DNA from: Candidatus Paceibacterota bacterium
GTDB lineage: Bacteria > Actinomycetota > Actinomycetes > Nanopelagicales > Nanopelagicaceae
DNA: 64,000 nt
Direction: 5' to 3'
Assembly: GCA_035530615.1 (NCBI GenBank)
Contig: DATKUL010000001.1
Location: forward strand, 1-64,000
This document shows positions 44,613 to 54,217 of the stretch, piece by piece (the first letter of the stretch is position 1; each line of letters begins with the position of its first letter). A program made the position numbers and the translations under genes. Below the pieces are notes generated by a model, which made no database searches, had not been told where the DNA came from, and saw nothing but the letters and a program-made list of their open reading frames with translations.

Positions 44613-45239
44613 ATGAGTACAAGTGAGATTCGAACTGAAAACAAGGCACGCCTTCCGCGTGACGAGCGGCGCGCTCAGCTCCTGAGCGCCGCACTTGAGG
44701 TATTTACAGCCGCTGGCTACCACGCAGCCGCCATGGATGAGATTGCCGATCATGCCGGTGTGAGCAAGCCCGTTCTCTATCAACACTTCCCATCCAAACT
44801 TGAACTCTACTTGGCGGTCCTGGATCTCCACATCGATACTCTGGTATTCAAGATTCAAAAGGCAATTGCTTCAACGCCCGAAAATGCGAATCGGGTGAGT
44901 GCAACCGTTGAGGCCTATTTTGATTTTATAGAGAGCGAAGGCGAAGCCTTTCGGCTTCTATTCGAAAGCGATATGAGTGTCGAACCAGCCGTTCGCGAGC
45001 GCCTCAACCGGATGACATATGACTGCGCTGCTGCGGTCAGTGCCGTCATTTCTATCGATACTGGATTACCACGAGAGGAAGCGATGCTCTTGGGTGTTGG
45101 GCTGATCGGATCTGTCCAAGTTACAGCCAGACATTGGCTAGATCGCGACAGTAAATTATCGCGTGAAGTTGCAACGAATCTTTTAACGAGCATCCTTTGG
45201 CGGGGAATTTCTGGATTTCCACGCACGGATGAGCGGTAA
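44613..45239 (+). CDS. TetR-family transcriptional regulator
   Basis: ATG 44613 gives 208 residues. The N-terminal helix-turn-helix is clear (ALEVFTAAGYHAAAMDEIA, then VSKPVLYQHFPSKLEL), followed by an all-helical ligand domain. Its position between moeZ and DUF3107 matches Rv3208, whose regulon is not well known. A palindrome over its own -10 box supports autoregulation. Confidence 0.9.
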   Translation: MSTSEIRTENKARLPRDERRAQLLSAALEVFTAAGYHAAAMDEIADHAGVSKPVLYQHFPSKLELYLAVLDLHIDTLVFKIQKAIASTPENANRVSATVEAYFDFIESEGEAFRLLFESDMSVEPAVRERLNRMTYDCAAAVSAVISIDTGLPREEAMLLGVGLIGSVQVTARHWLDRDSKLSREVATNLLTSILWRGISGFPRTDER

Positions 45240-45274
45240 TCACTCGTCATTCGGCAATCACTCGCCTGACTCGG

Positions 45275-45280
45275 TAGGAT
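45275..45280 (+). promoter_or_regulatory. Possible leaderless -10 box (TAGGAT)
   Basis: TAGGAT ends six bases before the DUF3107 ATG at 45287. Upstream, AATCACTCG occurs twice (45238-45246 and 45256-45264) with an 18-base period. Confidence 0.4.
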
Positions 45281-45286
45281 TCGAGC

Positions 45287-45544
45287 ATGAGTGCAAAGAA
45301 GACAGCTCCAAGCCAGAAAGTCGAAGTGCGCATCGCCATTACCAATATCGCGAGCGAACTAGCGTTTGAATGCCCTTCGAGCGTAGATGAGATTAGATCT
45401 GCGGTAACGGTGGCGCTTGCTTCCGGGTCTCCTCTGGTACTGAGTGATATTCGGGGTCGGGAAATAATTGTGCCTTCCGACAAGGTTGCGTTTGTTGAAA
45501 TAGGGGAGCAAGCAGAGCGCCGAGTCGGCTTCGGCACAGTTTAA
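45287..45544 (+). CDS. DUF3107 family protein
   Basis: The 85-residue protein has VEVRIAITNIASELAFECP, LVLSDIRGREIIVP and a C-terminal RRVGFG, all typical of DUF3107 (Rv3208A-like), a small ATP-binding-like family found between the TetR regulator and the RNA helicase in actinobacteria. Function is unknown. It ends two bases before the helicase GTG. Confidence 0.9.
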   Translation: MSAKKTAPSQKVEVRIAITNIASELAFECPSSVDEIRSAVTVALASGSPLVLSDIRGREIIVPSDKVAFVEIGEQAERRVGFGTV

Positions 45545-45545
45545 G

Positions 45546-46919
45546 GTGACAAAAACTTTTGCTGATCTATCCCTGAGACAAGAGACTGTCGCAGCTCTTT
45601 TGGCCCATGGATTTACATCGCCTTTTGCCATTCAAGAAATGGTCTTGCCCATCGCTCTCAGCGATGGTGATGTCATCGGACAGGCAAAAACTGGAACTGG
45701 TAAGACCCTGGCTTTTGGCATTCCGCTTATCGAGCGAATAATCGCTCCGCTAGATCCTGAATGGGCCACCTTTGAAAATGCTGATCTGCCACAAGCCCTA
45801 GTGGTTGTGCCAACACGTGAACTCTGCTTGCAGGTAGCGCGTGATATCGAAGAGTTGACTGCGGGGCGCGGAATCCGGGTACTCGCTATATACGGCGGAC
45901 GGGCTTTTGAACCGCAGATCGAGCAGTTGCAGGATGGAGTCGAGATTGTTGTGGGCACTCCGGGACGCCTGCTTGATCTCTATCGCCAGGGTCAATTGAA
46001 ATTGAACAAAGTCGCCCGTCTTGTACTTGATGAAGCCGATGAAATGTTGGACCTTGGATTTCTGCCAGATGTAGAAAAAATCTTCACCAGCACGCCGAAT
46101 CGCCAACAAACAATGCTCTTTTCAGCAACCATGCCGGGAGACATCATTGCCCTGGCTAGACGATTTATGTCTCAACCAATACACATCCGCACCCAAGAGA
46201 ACGATGACGAAAGCGCGGTTGTCTCTCGCGTTGAACAACACATCTTTAGAGCGCACGCCATGGACAAGATTGAGATGTTGGCACGAATTTTGCAGGCGCA
46301 GGGTCGAGGTCCCACGATGGTCTTCTGTCGCACGAAGCGAACCTGCCAGAAAACTGCCGACGATCTGCTCGAACGCGGATTTAGAGCTGCACCAATCCAT
46401 GGTGATCTTGGCCAGAGTGCCCGTGAGCGCGCACTGTCAGATTTTAAAGCTGGCAAGTCCGATGTGCTAGTCGCTACTGATGTCGCCGCACGCGGTATCG
46501 ACATTGATGGAATTACGCATGTCATTAATTTTCAGTGTCCAGAAGATGGCAAGACCTACGTTCACCGCATCGGACGTACTGCCCGCGCTGGAGCACACGG
46601 AATTGGTGTCACTTTTGTCGATTGGGATGACATGCCCAGGTGGAGTCTCATCAACCAATCGCTAAAATTGGGCCTAGAAGAGCCGCTTGAGACGTATTCT
46701 TCGTCAGAGCATCTTTTCGACGAGCTAAATATTCCCGCCGGCTCTACTGGTCGCATGACGAAGGCTCGCCCGGTCACGGTCACTGCTTCACGAGCAACTT
46801 TCAAAGAAAAGGCACATCACGCACCCAAATTGGCAGCCCCTGCCAGCCCCAAGACCGAACGTACAAGGACAGAACGAACAAGGACGAGAAGTAAGAAATT
46901 TAAAAGTACTGCAAGTTAG
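45546..46919 (+). CDS. rhlE: DEAD-box RNA helicase (RhlE type)
   Basis: The 457-residue helicase has the Q motif region, AKTGTGKT, PTRELCLQV, GTPGR, DEAD (VLDEADEMLDLG), SAT, VFCRTKR, ATDVAARGID and HRIGRTAR. The last 60 residues are basic and repetitive (TERTRTERTRTRSKK), likely for RNA binding. It unwinds structured RNA during ribosome assembly or decay, often in the cold. The start is GTG. It converges with marC at 29 bp; no hairpin terminator is visible. Confidence 0.93.
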   Translation: MTKTFADLSLRQETVAALLAHGFTSPFAIQEMVLPIALSDGDVIGQAKTGTGKTLAFGIPLIERIIAPLDPEWATFENADLPQALVVVPTRELCLQVARDIEELTAGRGIRVLAIYGGRAFEPQIEQLQDGVEIVVGTPGRLLDLYRQGQLKLNKVARLVLDEADEMLDLGFLPDVEKIFTSTPNRQQTMLFSATMPGDIIALARRFMSQPIHIRTQENDDESAVVSRVEQHIFRAHAMDKIEMLARILQAQGRGPTMVFCRTKRTCQKTADDLLERGFRAAPIHGDLGQSARERALSDFKAGKSDVLVATDVAARGIDIDGITHVINFQCPEDGKTYVHRIGRTARAGAHGIGVTFVDWDDMPRWSLINQSLKLGLEEPLETYSSSEHLFDELNIPAGSTGRMTKARPVTVTASRATFKEKAHHAPKLAAPASPKTERTRTERTRTRSKKFKSTAS

Positions 46920-46948
46920 TTTTATTTGAGTTGGCTAACAAGGTGAAG

Positions 46949-47569
46949 TTACCACGTTGAAGCAAATCCCTTTATAGCCTCGACCATCATCTGAACCGCA
47001 ATCGCTGCGAGCAACAATCCCGCGACGCGCGCCACTAAAGTCACACCTGACTCTCGAATAATTCGAACAATGGTGGTTGAGCCGTGCAATGTGAGTCCTA
47101 TTGCCAGATGGACCGCAATCACCGCAATGATGAGTCCTGTTATGCGGGCTGGTGTTTGTGCCTGCTGAACGAAGATCATGGTTGCGACAATCGCTCCCGG
47201 GCCTGCTAAAAGCGGGGTTCCAAGTGGAACGAGAGCAATATTTGTTTTCGAATCCGCACTTTCAGGGTTGCTGCGTCCGGTAAGTAACTCTAGTGAGATG
47301 AGAAGCAGGAGAAGTCCACCCGCAGCTTGCAGCGCCTCAATGGAGACATTCAGGTAACCGAGGATGAAACGTCCAAATACTGCAAAAAGGGCAATGACGA
47401 AGAGTGACACTGCCGCCGCTTGATAGGCAAGCCGACGTCGCACTCTTGGAGTCTTATCCGCCACCAGAGCCAGAAATATAGGCGCAGCTCCCGGCGGATC
47501 CATAATTACAAACAGGGTTACGAAGGCCTGCACAGAGAAAGTTAGGGCGCTCGCGGTATCTGGCTTCAT
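46949..47569 (-). CDS. MarC-family membrane protein
   Basis: The 206-residue protein has six membrane helices with MDPPGAAPIF near the start and PLLAGPGAI in the middle, both MarC marks. The family has no confirmed transport function. It is the last gene of a chain (tatB, mrp, EamA, PHP, marC) in which each start overlaps the previous stop; here ATGA with the PHP gene. Confidence 0.88.
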   Translation of the reverse strand: MKPDTASALTFSVQAFVTLFVIMDPPGAAPIFLALVADKTPRVRRRLAYQAAAVSLFVIALFAVFGRFILGYLNVSIEALQAAGGLLLLLISLELLTGRSNPESADSKTNIALVPLGTPLLAGPGAIVATMIFVQQAQTPARITGLIIAVIAVHLAIGLTLHGSTTIVRIIRESGVTLVARVAGLLLAAIAVQMMVEAIKGFASTW

Positions 47570-48408
47570 ATCCGAATCACTTTCCCTCTAGCTTGGGACT
47601 CCAATTTAGCCCACTCCTCGGGGGTTGTGACATTCTCACCCAATCTATTGAGTTTCCCCGTTCCGTGATAATCACTTGAGCCAGTAACCGCGAGGTCTAA
47701 TTCATGCGCGATTTCCCGCAATATCTTTCGCTCTTCGGGAGACTGGTCTCTATGGTCGACTTCGATCCCGTTAAGACCGGCCTCAAGCAACGGAAGAAAA
47801 TCATCAGGAGATAATGTTTCTCCGCGATGGGAAGCAAATGGGTGGGCAATGATGGCGATGCCCCCCGAAGAGCGTATCTGCGCAATCGCAATCTCAGGTG
47901 TAGGCGCCATGTGAGCCACGTAGTATTTGGATTCGTTATTGAGCAAACCTTTAAAGGCATCGTCTCGCGATTTGATAAAACCTAAGGAGACGAGAGCGTC
48001 AGCGAGATGGGGACGTCCTAGCGTTGCGCCCGGAGGTTTCACTGCATCGATGTCTTCCATAGTGATCGAGATTCCATCTGCATTGAGTAACTCGATCATT
48101 TTTATCATGCGAGGAATGCGGTCATCCCGAGTCTGTTCGAGCATTTCCAACATTGCGACATCATTGCCATCAAATAGGAGTCCGACCATATGCACACTCA
48201 AGCCACTCAAAGTGAGACAGGAAATTTCGGCTCCGAGGGCTAGTTTCAGTTTTCCTCGAATCGCACCGCTTGCTTCCTCCCAACCTGCGATGGAATCGTG
48301 ATCGGTCACGCCTAGGACATCCAGGCCCTGAATAATGGCATTGTTGACCAATGCCCGTGGCGAATCTGTTCCATCGCTCACGGTCGTGTGTGCGTGAATA
48401 TCTATCAT
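47566..48408 (-). CDS. PHP-domain phosphoesterase (TrpH/YciV-like)
   Basis: The 280-residue protein begins MIDIHAHTTVSDGTDSP, carrying the first metal ligands, with GVTDHDS, ALGAEISC, IAHPFASH and SDYHG supplying the others. The family includes the E. coli 5'-nucleotidase/RNA exonuclease YciV (RNase AM). A nucleotidase or 5'-3' RNase role is likely. It overlaps the EamA gene before it and marC after it. Confidence 0.9.
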   Translation of the reverse strand: MIDIHAHTTVSDGTDSPRALVNNAIIQGLDVLGVTDHDSIAGWEEASGAIRGKLKLALGAEISCLTLSGLSVHMVGLLFDGNDVAMLEMLEQTRDDRIPRMIKMIELLNADGISITMEDIDAVKPPGATLGRPHLADALVSLGFIKSRDDAFKGLLNNESKYYVAHMAPTPEIAIAQIRSSGGIAIIAHPFASHRGETLSPDDFLPLLEAGLNGIEVDHRDQSPEERKILREIAHELDLAVTGSSDYHGTGKLNRLGENVTTPEEWAKLESQARGKVIRI

Positions 48409-49319
48409 GTGAGAACCGCAAGCCTTGCTGGCCTAGCTCGAAGGACTACCAGGGCGCACCCAAAAAGAATCATCGCAATTCCAGGTACAACCCAGATATT
48501 TGGGCGTTGGTCTAGCCACCAGAAAGCCAGGATCGAACTCACGGGAACTTCGAAAAAGACAACGAGAGAAACAATTGCAGGTGAAACTCTTTTCAGCGTT
48601 GAGTTAAACATGGTGTGCCCGAGAATTTGCGCCCCAAGAATTAGCCCGCCAACGATCCACCACTCCTTAGCCGTGAAATGCAGGATCTGAAGTGAATTCA
48701 TCAGCGAATAGGGAAGCACGGTCACTGCGCAGACGAAATAACAGATGGTCGTATATGTAGTGGTTTCAATGGTTTCCTGGGCACGCGCTCCCACCATCAC
48801 GTACAAGGCCGCCAGTGCTGCGGAAATAAACGCAGCAAAATCACCCAGAAAGGATCGAAATGAAATGTGGAGATCTACTCCAGACACAAGCAGCACTCCA
48901 CCAAAACTCACGGCCATTCCCAGCCATGCCCGAGAAGGAATGTGTGCCCCAGAGAACTTTACAAAGAGAGCTGCAAAAATCGGTTGAAGTGCGACGATGC
49001 CGGTTCCTGCCGCGACGGTTGTCATTCTCATTGCCAGAAAGAAACCGCAAAAGTGAAGAGCAAGGAGAATTCCAGCGAGGATCGACCACTTCAGTCCAGC
49101 TCGCTGCGTGAGTTGCTTATGCCGGAAAGCGAAGGGCGCCGTCACGATCGCGCCACCCAGATTCCTCCAGAAGATAAGGGTGGATACTGGCATAGAACTA
49201 AGCGCAATTAACGGACCCGATGTTCCGATTCCCAATATCCCAATACCTAGTCGAACTAGGTCGTGCTTGCCAGGTATCGAATCGTGGCTCGTAATTTGAT
49301 TGGACCGCGTGGAACCCAT
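48405..49319 (-). CDS. EamA/DMT-family transporter
   Basis: The 304-residue protein has about ten membrane helices in two EamA repeats (IFWRNLGGAIV ... GTGIVALQPIFAALF; PAIVSLVVFFEVPVSSILAFW). Members export or import metabolites; the substrate is unknown. Its ATG shares one base with the mrp stop (TAATG) and its stop overlaps the PHP gene. Confidence 0.88.
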   Translation of the reverse strand: MGSTRSNQITSHDSIPGKHDLVRLGIGILGIGTSGPLIALSSMPVSTLIFWRNLGGAIVTAPFAFRHKQLTQRAGLKWSILAGILLALHFCGFFLAMRMTTVAAGTGIVALQPIFAALFVKFSGAHIPSRAWLGMAVSFGGVLLVSGVDLHISFRSFLGDFAAFISAALAALYVMVGARAQETIETTTYTTICYFVCAVTVLPYSLMNSLQILHFTAKEWWIVGGLILGAQILGHTMFNSTLKRVSPAIVSLVVFFEVPVSSILAFWWLDQRPNIWVVPGIAMILFGCALVVLRARPARLAVLT

Positions 49320-50437
49320 TAAGCAAATCCCAGTGGAACTCCGACCAGAGACTTCTTTCTCACAATTAGATTAGTCACAATTTCAACAATCGCCACCGAT
49401 GCGGGCAAATCCGGATTGGAGAGAACAACCGGGGTCCCCAAATCACCACCAGTTCGTAGGGCGTCGCTAAATGGAATCTTGCCCAGAAGAGGTACATCTG
49501 CGCCCACTAATTGCGAGAGGCGCTCCGAAGTGGCTTCACCTCCACCTGTCCCAAACAAAGAAATCGGCTCACCGCAACTGGGGCACGGAAAATCAGACAT
49601 ATTCTCGATCACACCGATCACGTGCTGCTTTATTTGATGAGCAATGCGGCCCGCCCTTTCGGCAACCTCTGCCGCAGCAATCTGCGGGGTAGTAATCACA
49701 ATAATTTCCGAGGCAGGTACCAATTTACCTAGGGAAATTGCCAAGTCGCCCGTTCCGGGTGGTAAATCAACAAAGAGAAGATCCAGATCGCCCCAATATG
49801 CATCGCTTAAGAGTTGCTCTAGGACTCGGTGAAGAAGAGGGCCACGATAGGCAACTGCATCAGAGCGCTCTGGCTTAAACATCTCCATAGAAACTGTTTT
49901 CACTCCATAAGATTCGAGAGGGATAAACATCTGGTCAATCGCGGTAGGTCTCTGCCCCATTAACCCCATCAACCGTGGAACAGAATGTCCATACACATCC
50001 GCATCAAGAATTCCCACGCGTAACCCCTTTTGTGCGGCGGCGACTGCGAGATTTACGGTGAGAGACGACTTACCAACCCCACCTTTGCCGGAGGCAATTC
50101 CGATAACTCGAGTTAGCGAATCTGCTTGTGCGAAGGGAATGAATTTTTCCCGACCATTTCGAAGAATCGTCTTTACATTATTTCTCTGCTCTTCGGACAT
50201 GACACCGAAATCGAGGATCACATCCGTGACTTCTTCAACACTTCGCAATGCACTGCCAACATCATCCCTCAAGCGATCCTGCATCGGACATCCAGAAATC
50301 GTGAGAAGAACTTTTATCCTGGCAGTGCCACCGTCAAATTCAACAGACGCAATCATTCCCAACTCAGGAAGTGGTCTGTGCAATTCTGGATCCTGAACCT
50401 TCTCAAGAGCAGCATGGATTTTTTCGATAACGGTCAT
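49319..50437 (-). CDS. mrp: Mrp/ApbC-family iron-sulfur cluster carrier
   Basis: The 372-residue protein has an N-terminal DUF59/MIP18 domain (LTISGCPMQDRL) and a ParA-type ATPase with IASGKGGVGKSSL, ILDADVYGHS, DLPPGTGD and a CPSC pair near residue 290 for cluster binding. It helps deliver Fe-S clusters. Its ATG overlaps the tatB stop. The htrA-tatB-mrp cluster matches Rv1223-Rv1224-Rv1229c. Confidence 0.92.
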   Translation of the reverse strand: MTVIEKIHAALEKVQDPELHRPLPELGMIASVEFDGGTARIKVLLTISGCPMQDRLRDDVGSALRSVEEVTDVILDFGVMSEEQRNNVKTILRNGREKFIPFAQADSLTRVIGIASGKGGVGKSSLTVNLAVAAAQKGLRVGILDADVYGHSVPRLMGLMGQRPTAIDQMFIPLESYGVKTVSMEMFKPERSDAVAYRGPLLHRVLEQLLSDAYWGDLDLLFVDLPPGTGDLAISLGKLVPASEIIVITTPQIAAAEVAERAGRIAHQIKQHVIGVIENMSDFPCPSCGEPISLFGTGGGEATSERLSQLVGADVPLLGKIPFSDALRTGGDLGTPVVLSNPDLPASVAIVEIVTNLIVRKKSLVGVPLGFA

Positions 50438-50733
50438 AGGACATCCGGATCTATTTTTGGGATTGGAAGTGAGGAGTCGTTTTTTTCATCAAGCGCTTCG
50501 GCAAGCTGTTTCTTAATAAAAGTCCTTGGATTGAGGTCTGACGGTTGAAGGTCTTCGAATCCAGGACCTAGATTCTCCTTCAACTCATTGGTTGCCGCCT
50601 GCGAGAATTGTTGGATCTTCCGGACTATGCGAGCAGCATCGGAGGCAAGTTTGGGAAGGCGCTCAGGACCCACCAGAATCATCCCAAGGACGGCTAATCC
50701 GATCATTTCGCCGGCTCCAATATCAAAAAACAT
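50434..50733 (-). CDS. tatB: Sec-independent protein translocase TatB
   Basis: The 99-residue protein has the short N-terminal helix and hinge of TatB (GEMIGLAVLGMILVGPERLPKL), then an amphipathic helix and charged tail. TatB with TatC binds twin-arginine signals. The linkage to htrA upstream and mrp downstream is conserved in actinobacteria. TatA and TatC are not in this window. Confidence 0.9.
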   Translation of the reverse strand: MFFDIGAGEMIGLAVLGMILVGPERLPKLASDAARIVRKIQQFSQAATNELKENLGPGFEDLQPSDLNPRTFIKKQLAEALDEKNDSSLPIPKIDPDVL

Positions 50734-50788
50734 AAGTAGAGCCTACCCTTTTACCCTCGAAGCAACCGCCGAGCATTACTTGGCCGAA

Positions 50789-51949
50789 TTATTCGGCAGC
50801 GATAAGAGTCACAACCACATCATGAGACACACCATCTCGGAGATAGGTGAGCGAAACGGTGTCGCCAACGCTTTTTGCACGGACTGCAACGATCAATTCG
50901 TCGGCACTACCGATCGCTTTGCCATCAAATCTCGTGATGATATCTCCCGGCTTCAATCCCGCCTTGTCTCCGGGACCCCCGGGACGAACTCCTGCGGCAC
51001 CACTGGTGATCTTGGCTCCACCGTCGCTGAAATTAGATTCAACCGAGATCCCTAGGATCGGATAAGTTGCCTTTCCGGTCTTGATCAATTGATTGGCAGT
51101 CTTGCGCGCTTGGTTAATTGGAATCGCGAAACCCAGTCCGATAGATCCGGATTGACTTCCGTAAGACGAGCCGAGAGATGCAATCGCCGAATTCACCCCG
51201 ATGACCGCACCTGTCGAATCGACAAGTGGTCCACCCGAATTACCAGGGTTGATGGCCGCATCGGTCTGTATGGCATTAATAAATGAGTTGCCACCACTTG
51301 GTCCGCCTGCAGTCACAGCACGATCCTTCGCACTGATAATTCCTGATGTAACAGTCCCAGACAGTCCCAATGGAGATCCAATCGCAATCACTGGGTCACC
51401 AACCGCGATCTTGTCGCTATCACCGAATTGAAGGGCGGGGAGATTCGTTGCTTTGACTTTCAAGACCGCTAAATCGTAGGAGGAATCCCTGCCAATTACA
51501 GTCGCGTCTAGCGTCCGACCGTCGTTGAGTTTCACGATGATTGATCCAGACGTGTTCGTAGCGCCCTCAACCACGTGATTGTTGGTCAGAATGTATCCCG
51601 AACTATCAATCACAAAACCAGAGCCAGTATCACTTCCGCTTTCAGTCTGCGTGGATATGGAAACAACCGAAGGAAGAACTCGACGCGCAATACCTGCCAC
51701 CGAGTTGGGTTGCCGCTCGATTGAACTAGATACCGAAACCAGATTGACGCGATGGCCCAGAATCGAACTGCCACCTGTTAGTTCACCGACTGTTCCACCA
51801 ACAAGACCTGCGACTACCGCCAATATGACGGCAGAACCGAGAGGTATGTAGGTGCGTTTTGGTTTGTAAATTGGATCAGACCACCAAGCGTGAGTAGGTG
51901 TCTCCGCAGAGGGATACGTCTGCGACTCGTTAGGCTCCATCGATTCCAT
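50789..51949 (-). CDS. htrA: Membrane-anchored HtrA-type serine protease
   Basis: The start ATG 51949 is preferred; a TTG six bases earlier has a better-spaced AGGGG. A cytoplasmic tail of about 35 residues precedes one membrane helix (AVILAVVAGLVGGTVG). The trypsin-like domain has the triad His in NNHVVEG, Asp in SYDLAVL and Ser in GNSGGPL; a PDZ domain (PGDKAGLKPGDIITRFDG) ends the protein. It degrades or refolds damaged exported proteins. In mycobacteria sigE and rseA lie just upstream; here they do not. Confidence 0.93.
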   Translation of the reverse strand: MESMEPNESQTYPSAETPTHAWWSDPIYKPKRTYIPLGSAVILAVVAGLVGGTVGELTGGSSILGHRVNLVSVSSSIERQPNSVAGIARRVLPSVVSISTQTESGSDTGSGFVIDSSGYILTNNHVVEGATNTSGSIIVKLNDGRTLDATVIGRDSSYDLAVLKVKATNLPALQFGDSDKIAVGDPVIAIGSPLGLSGTVTSGIISAKDRAVTAGGPSGGNSFINAIQTDAAINPGNSGGPLVDSTGAVIGVNSAIASLGSSYGSQSGSIGLGFAIPINQARKTANQLIKTGKATYPILGISVESNFSDGGAKITSGAAGVRPGGPGDKAGLKPGDIITRFDGKAIGSADELIVAVRAKSVGDTVSLTYLRDGVSHDVVVTLIAAE

Positions 51950-52082
51950 ACTCAACTCACTTGCCCCTTTACTCTCTTGCGAACCTCTTTAAAATCCATC
52001 AATGGCCCATTCAATATCGCGTTACAGAGAATTTCATGAGAGAGCGCTCCCAGATTTCCTAGAAATATGGATCTCTAGGAAT

Positions 52083-52709
52083 TCAACGTTTCGTTGCAAG
52101 TAACAACCCGTCTCCAACGGTCAAAAGCGAGGTCACCCACGTATTCGTCGCCAATTTAATACTCTTACCTGCTTCTCGCAAAGCAATAGTGCGCGGATCA
52201 CGTTGGGCAGGATCGCAAACTTTGCCACCCCCGTAGAAACTATCTATGACCAAGACCCCACCGGTGCGGAGTATGCGATGGGCTTCGTCGATAGCAAAAC
52301 TCAGATCCTCGGGCTCGTTTCGAAGAACCACAAGATCGTATGCGCGGTCAGTGAGTTTGCTGATTACGTCCAGCACTGGATTGGTTATTAAACGGTACCT
52401 CTGGGGCGCAATTTCCGCCTCAGCAAAAGCCGTTCGAGCGATTCGGGCGTGCTCGGCTTCGCTATCAATGGACGTCAATGTGCCACTTTCTATCATTCCA
52501 CGCAGTAACCACAAGCCGCCAACCCCAGATCCAGTCCCGACTTCTACGACTGATTGTGCCGAAATCAAGTGCGCCACAAAGTGAAGGAGGGCTCCCGTGC
52601 CAGATGAAATGTTATTTGAACCGATTTCGACACCGCGCGCACGTGCCCGCATCAGAACTTCATCTTCTGTAATAAATGCTTCGGCGTAAGTATGCATATC
52701 AACTTTCAT
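52083..52709 (-). CDS. O-methyltransferase (Rv1220c-like)
   Basis: The 208-residue class I methyltransferase has VEVGTGSGVGGLWLL, SIDSEAEHARIA and VIDSFYGGGKV, as in the Methyltransf_3 family related to catechol and caffeoyl-CoA methyltransferases. The substrate is unknown. The start shares a base with the pepA stop (TAATG). Position next to htrA-tatB matches Rv1220c. The 73 bases after its stop (52010-52082) contain no clear terminator. Confidence 0.88.
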   Translation of the reverse strand: MKVDMHTYAEAFITEDEVLMRARARGVEIGSNNISSGTGALLHFVAHLISAQSVVEVGTGSGVGGLWLLRGMIESGTLTSIDSEAEHARIARTAFAEAEIAPQRYRLITNPVLDVISKLTDRAYDLVVLRNEPEDLSFAIDEAHRILRTGGVLVIDSFYGGGKVCDPAQRDPRTIALREAGKSIKLATNTWVTSLLTVGDGLLLATKR

Positions 52710-54199
52710 TACAGCCCCGCAATCCAGTCAATCAGAAGTCGAACGCCAAATCCCGTGCCACCTTTTGGATTTTCTCCCGCATCGCTCTCACTTCGCGCCG
52801 GTCCAGCTATATCTAGGTGTACCCAATTGCGTTTGCCGGCAAAATGTTCGAGAAAGAGCGCGGCAGTCACGGAACCCGCGGAAAATTGGGCTCCATGCGC
52901 CGTGTGATTAAAGTCTGCGATCTCACTTGTTAGGGCGCCTTTGTAATCATCAAGAAGAGGCATGTGCCAGACACGATCACCTGACTTCTCCCCCAATGAA
53001 CTCAGGGTCTTGGCTAACGCCACATCCCGCGTGTACATTGCCGCGTAATTCCGACTCAAGCTTGCGGTTGCTGCGCCAGTAAGGGTTGCTACATCCACCA
53101 AGTAATCTGGATTTAATTTTCTGTCAGCGTAGGCAAGCCCGTCGGCCAGGACTAGCCGGCCTTCCGCATCGGTATTTATAACCTCTACAGTCGTACCGCC
53201 GTAATGTTTAATGACATCACTGGGACGTTGGGCAGTTCTTGAAAGTGAGTTCTCCGCACACATCAATAATGCTGTCACCCTTACGCGTGGTTTGATATCG
53301 GGCATTGCAGTTATAACGCTTAGCACCGCTGCAGCACCCGCCATGTCGCTTTTCATGCCGATCATGTTGTCATATGGGCGCTTGAGAGAGACGCCACCAG
53401 TATCAAAAGTGATTCCCTTGCCAACCAGAACGACGTGGGGCCAAGCCTTAGAGCCCTTCGGAGCGTAAGTAACCTCTATAAAACGGGGACCAGGGATGGG
53501 CGATGAATTTCCGACAGCAAGCAGTCCGCCGAATCCATCTAACTCCTTACCAGCAAGAACCTTAATTGCCAGGTCATTCTTCTTCGCCATACTTTTAGAC
53601 TGTTCTGCAATCCAAGCAGGATTCTTTATATTGGAAGGCGTATGAATGAGATCGCGGGCAAGCCAAACGTGCTTTGCCATGAGCGCGGCTCGCTGAACCT
53701 CATGCAGGTGAGTGTCCGCAACTACAAACTTTGGAACCTCACTTTTTTTGGTTTCAGATTTCTGACTCCACTGATAAGTGCCAAGGACAAGTGCAATCGC
53801 GTGTGCACGAACATCCGTTCGCGATGATGCCGCTAAGCTAAAAAGAGATTTCGAAGTGCCTTTCATCTTGCGGCCCACGGCGGCTCCGGCATTTCTAAAA
53901 TCTGCAACGGATTGCTTCCCGAGTCCTACAAAAATTAACCGCTCGGTTTTCACATCAACTACGCTTACGGGAATTTCAAAAACCTCACCCGCTTTTCCGG
54001 TAGTTGGAAAAAAAGCCAACTCGTCGGCAAGGTTGAGTTCAAATTTAGATTCAATGCGGTTGACCATTGCCACGGAAGATGGGAAAGCGAATTCACCACT
54101 TTCGGATTTAGTGAATCCAATTGCTACAACATCGGAGTCGACGACTAACTCAAACTCAAGGGGCCGCGCGACAAGCGTCGGTATTTCCATGGCGCTCAC
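52709..54199 (-). CDS. pepA: Leucyl aminopeptidase (M17)
   Basis: The 496-residue enzyme has the family signature NTDAEGRLVLADGLAYA, plus KGITFDTGGVSLK, KSDMAGAAAVL and a C-terminal HLDIAGPA. Two metal ions are bound by the Lys, Asp and Glu residues in these motifs. It recycles peptides in the cytosol. The start is GTG 54199 or ATG 54190. DUF3117 lies 18 bp upstream on the same strand and an O-methyltransferase overlaps downstream. Confidence 0.94.
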   Translation of the reverse strand: MSAMEIPTLVARPLEFELVVDSDVVAIGFTKSESGEFAFPSSVAMVNRIESKFELNLADELAFFPTTGKAGEVFEIPVSVVDVKTERLIFVGLGKQSVADFRNAGAAVGRKMKGTSKSLFSLAASSRTDVRAHAIALVLGTYQWSQKSETKKSEVPKFVVADTHLHEVQRAALMAKHVWLARDLIHTPSNIKNPAWIAEQSKSMAKKNDLAIKVLAGKELDGFGGLLAVGNSSPIPGPRFIEVTYAPKGSKAWPHVVLVGKGITFDTGGVSLKRPYDNMIGMKSDMAGAAAVLSVITAMPDIKPRVRVTALLMCAENSLSRTAQRPSDVIKHYGGTTVEVINTDAEGRLVLADGLAYADRKLNPDYLVDVATLTGAATASLSRNYAAMYTRDVALAKTLSSLGEKSGDRVWHMPLLDDYKGALTSEIADFNHTAHGAQFSAGSVTAALFLEHFAGKRNWVHLDIAGPARSESDAGENPKGGTGFGVRLLIDWIAGL

Positions 54200-54217
54200 G
54201 CTAGCGAAGTGAGTGAA

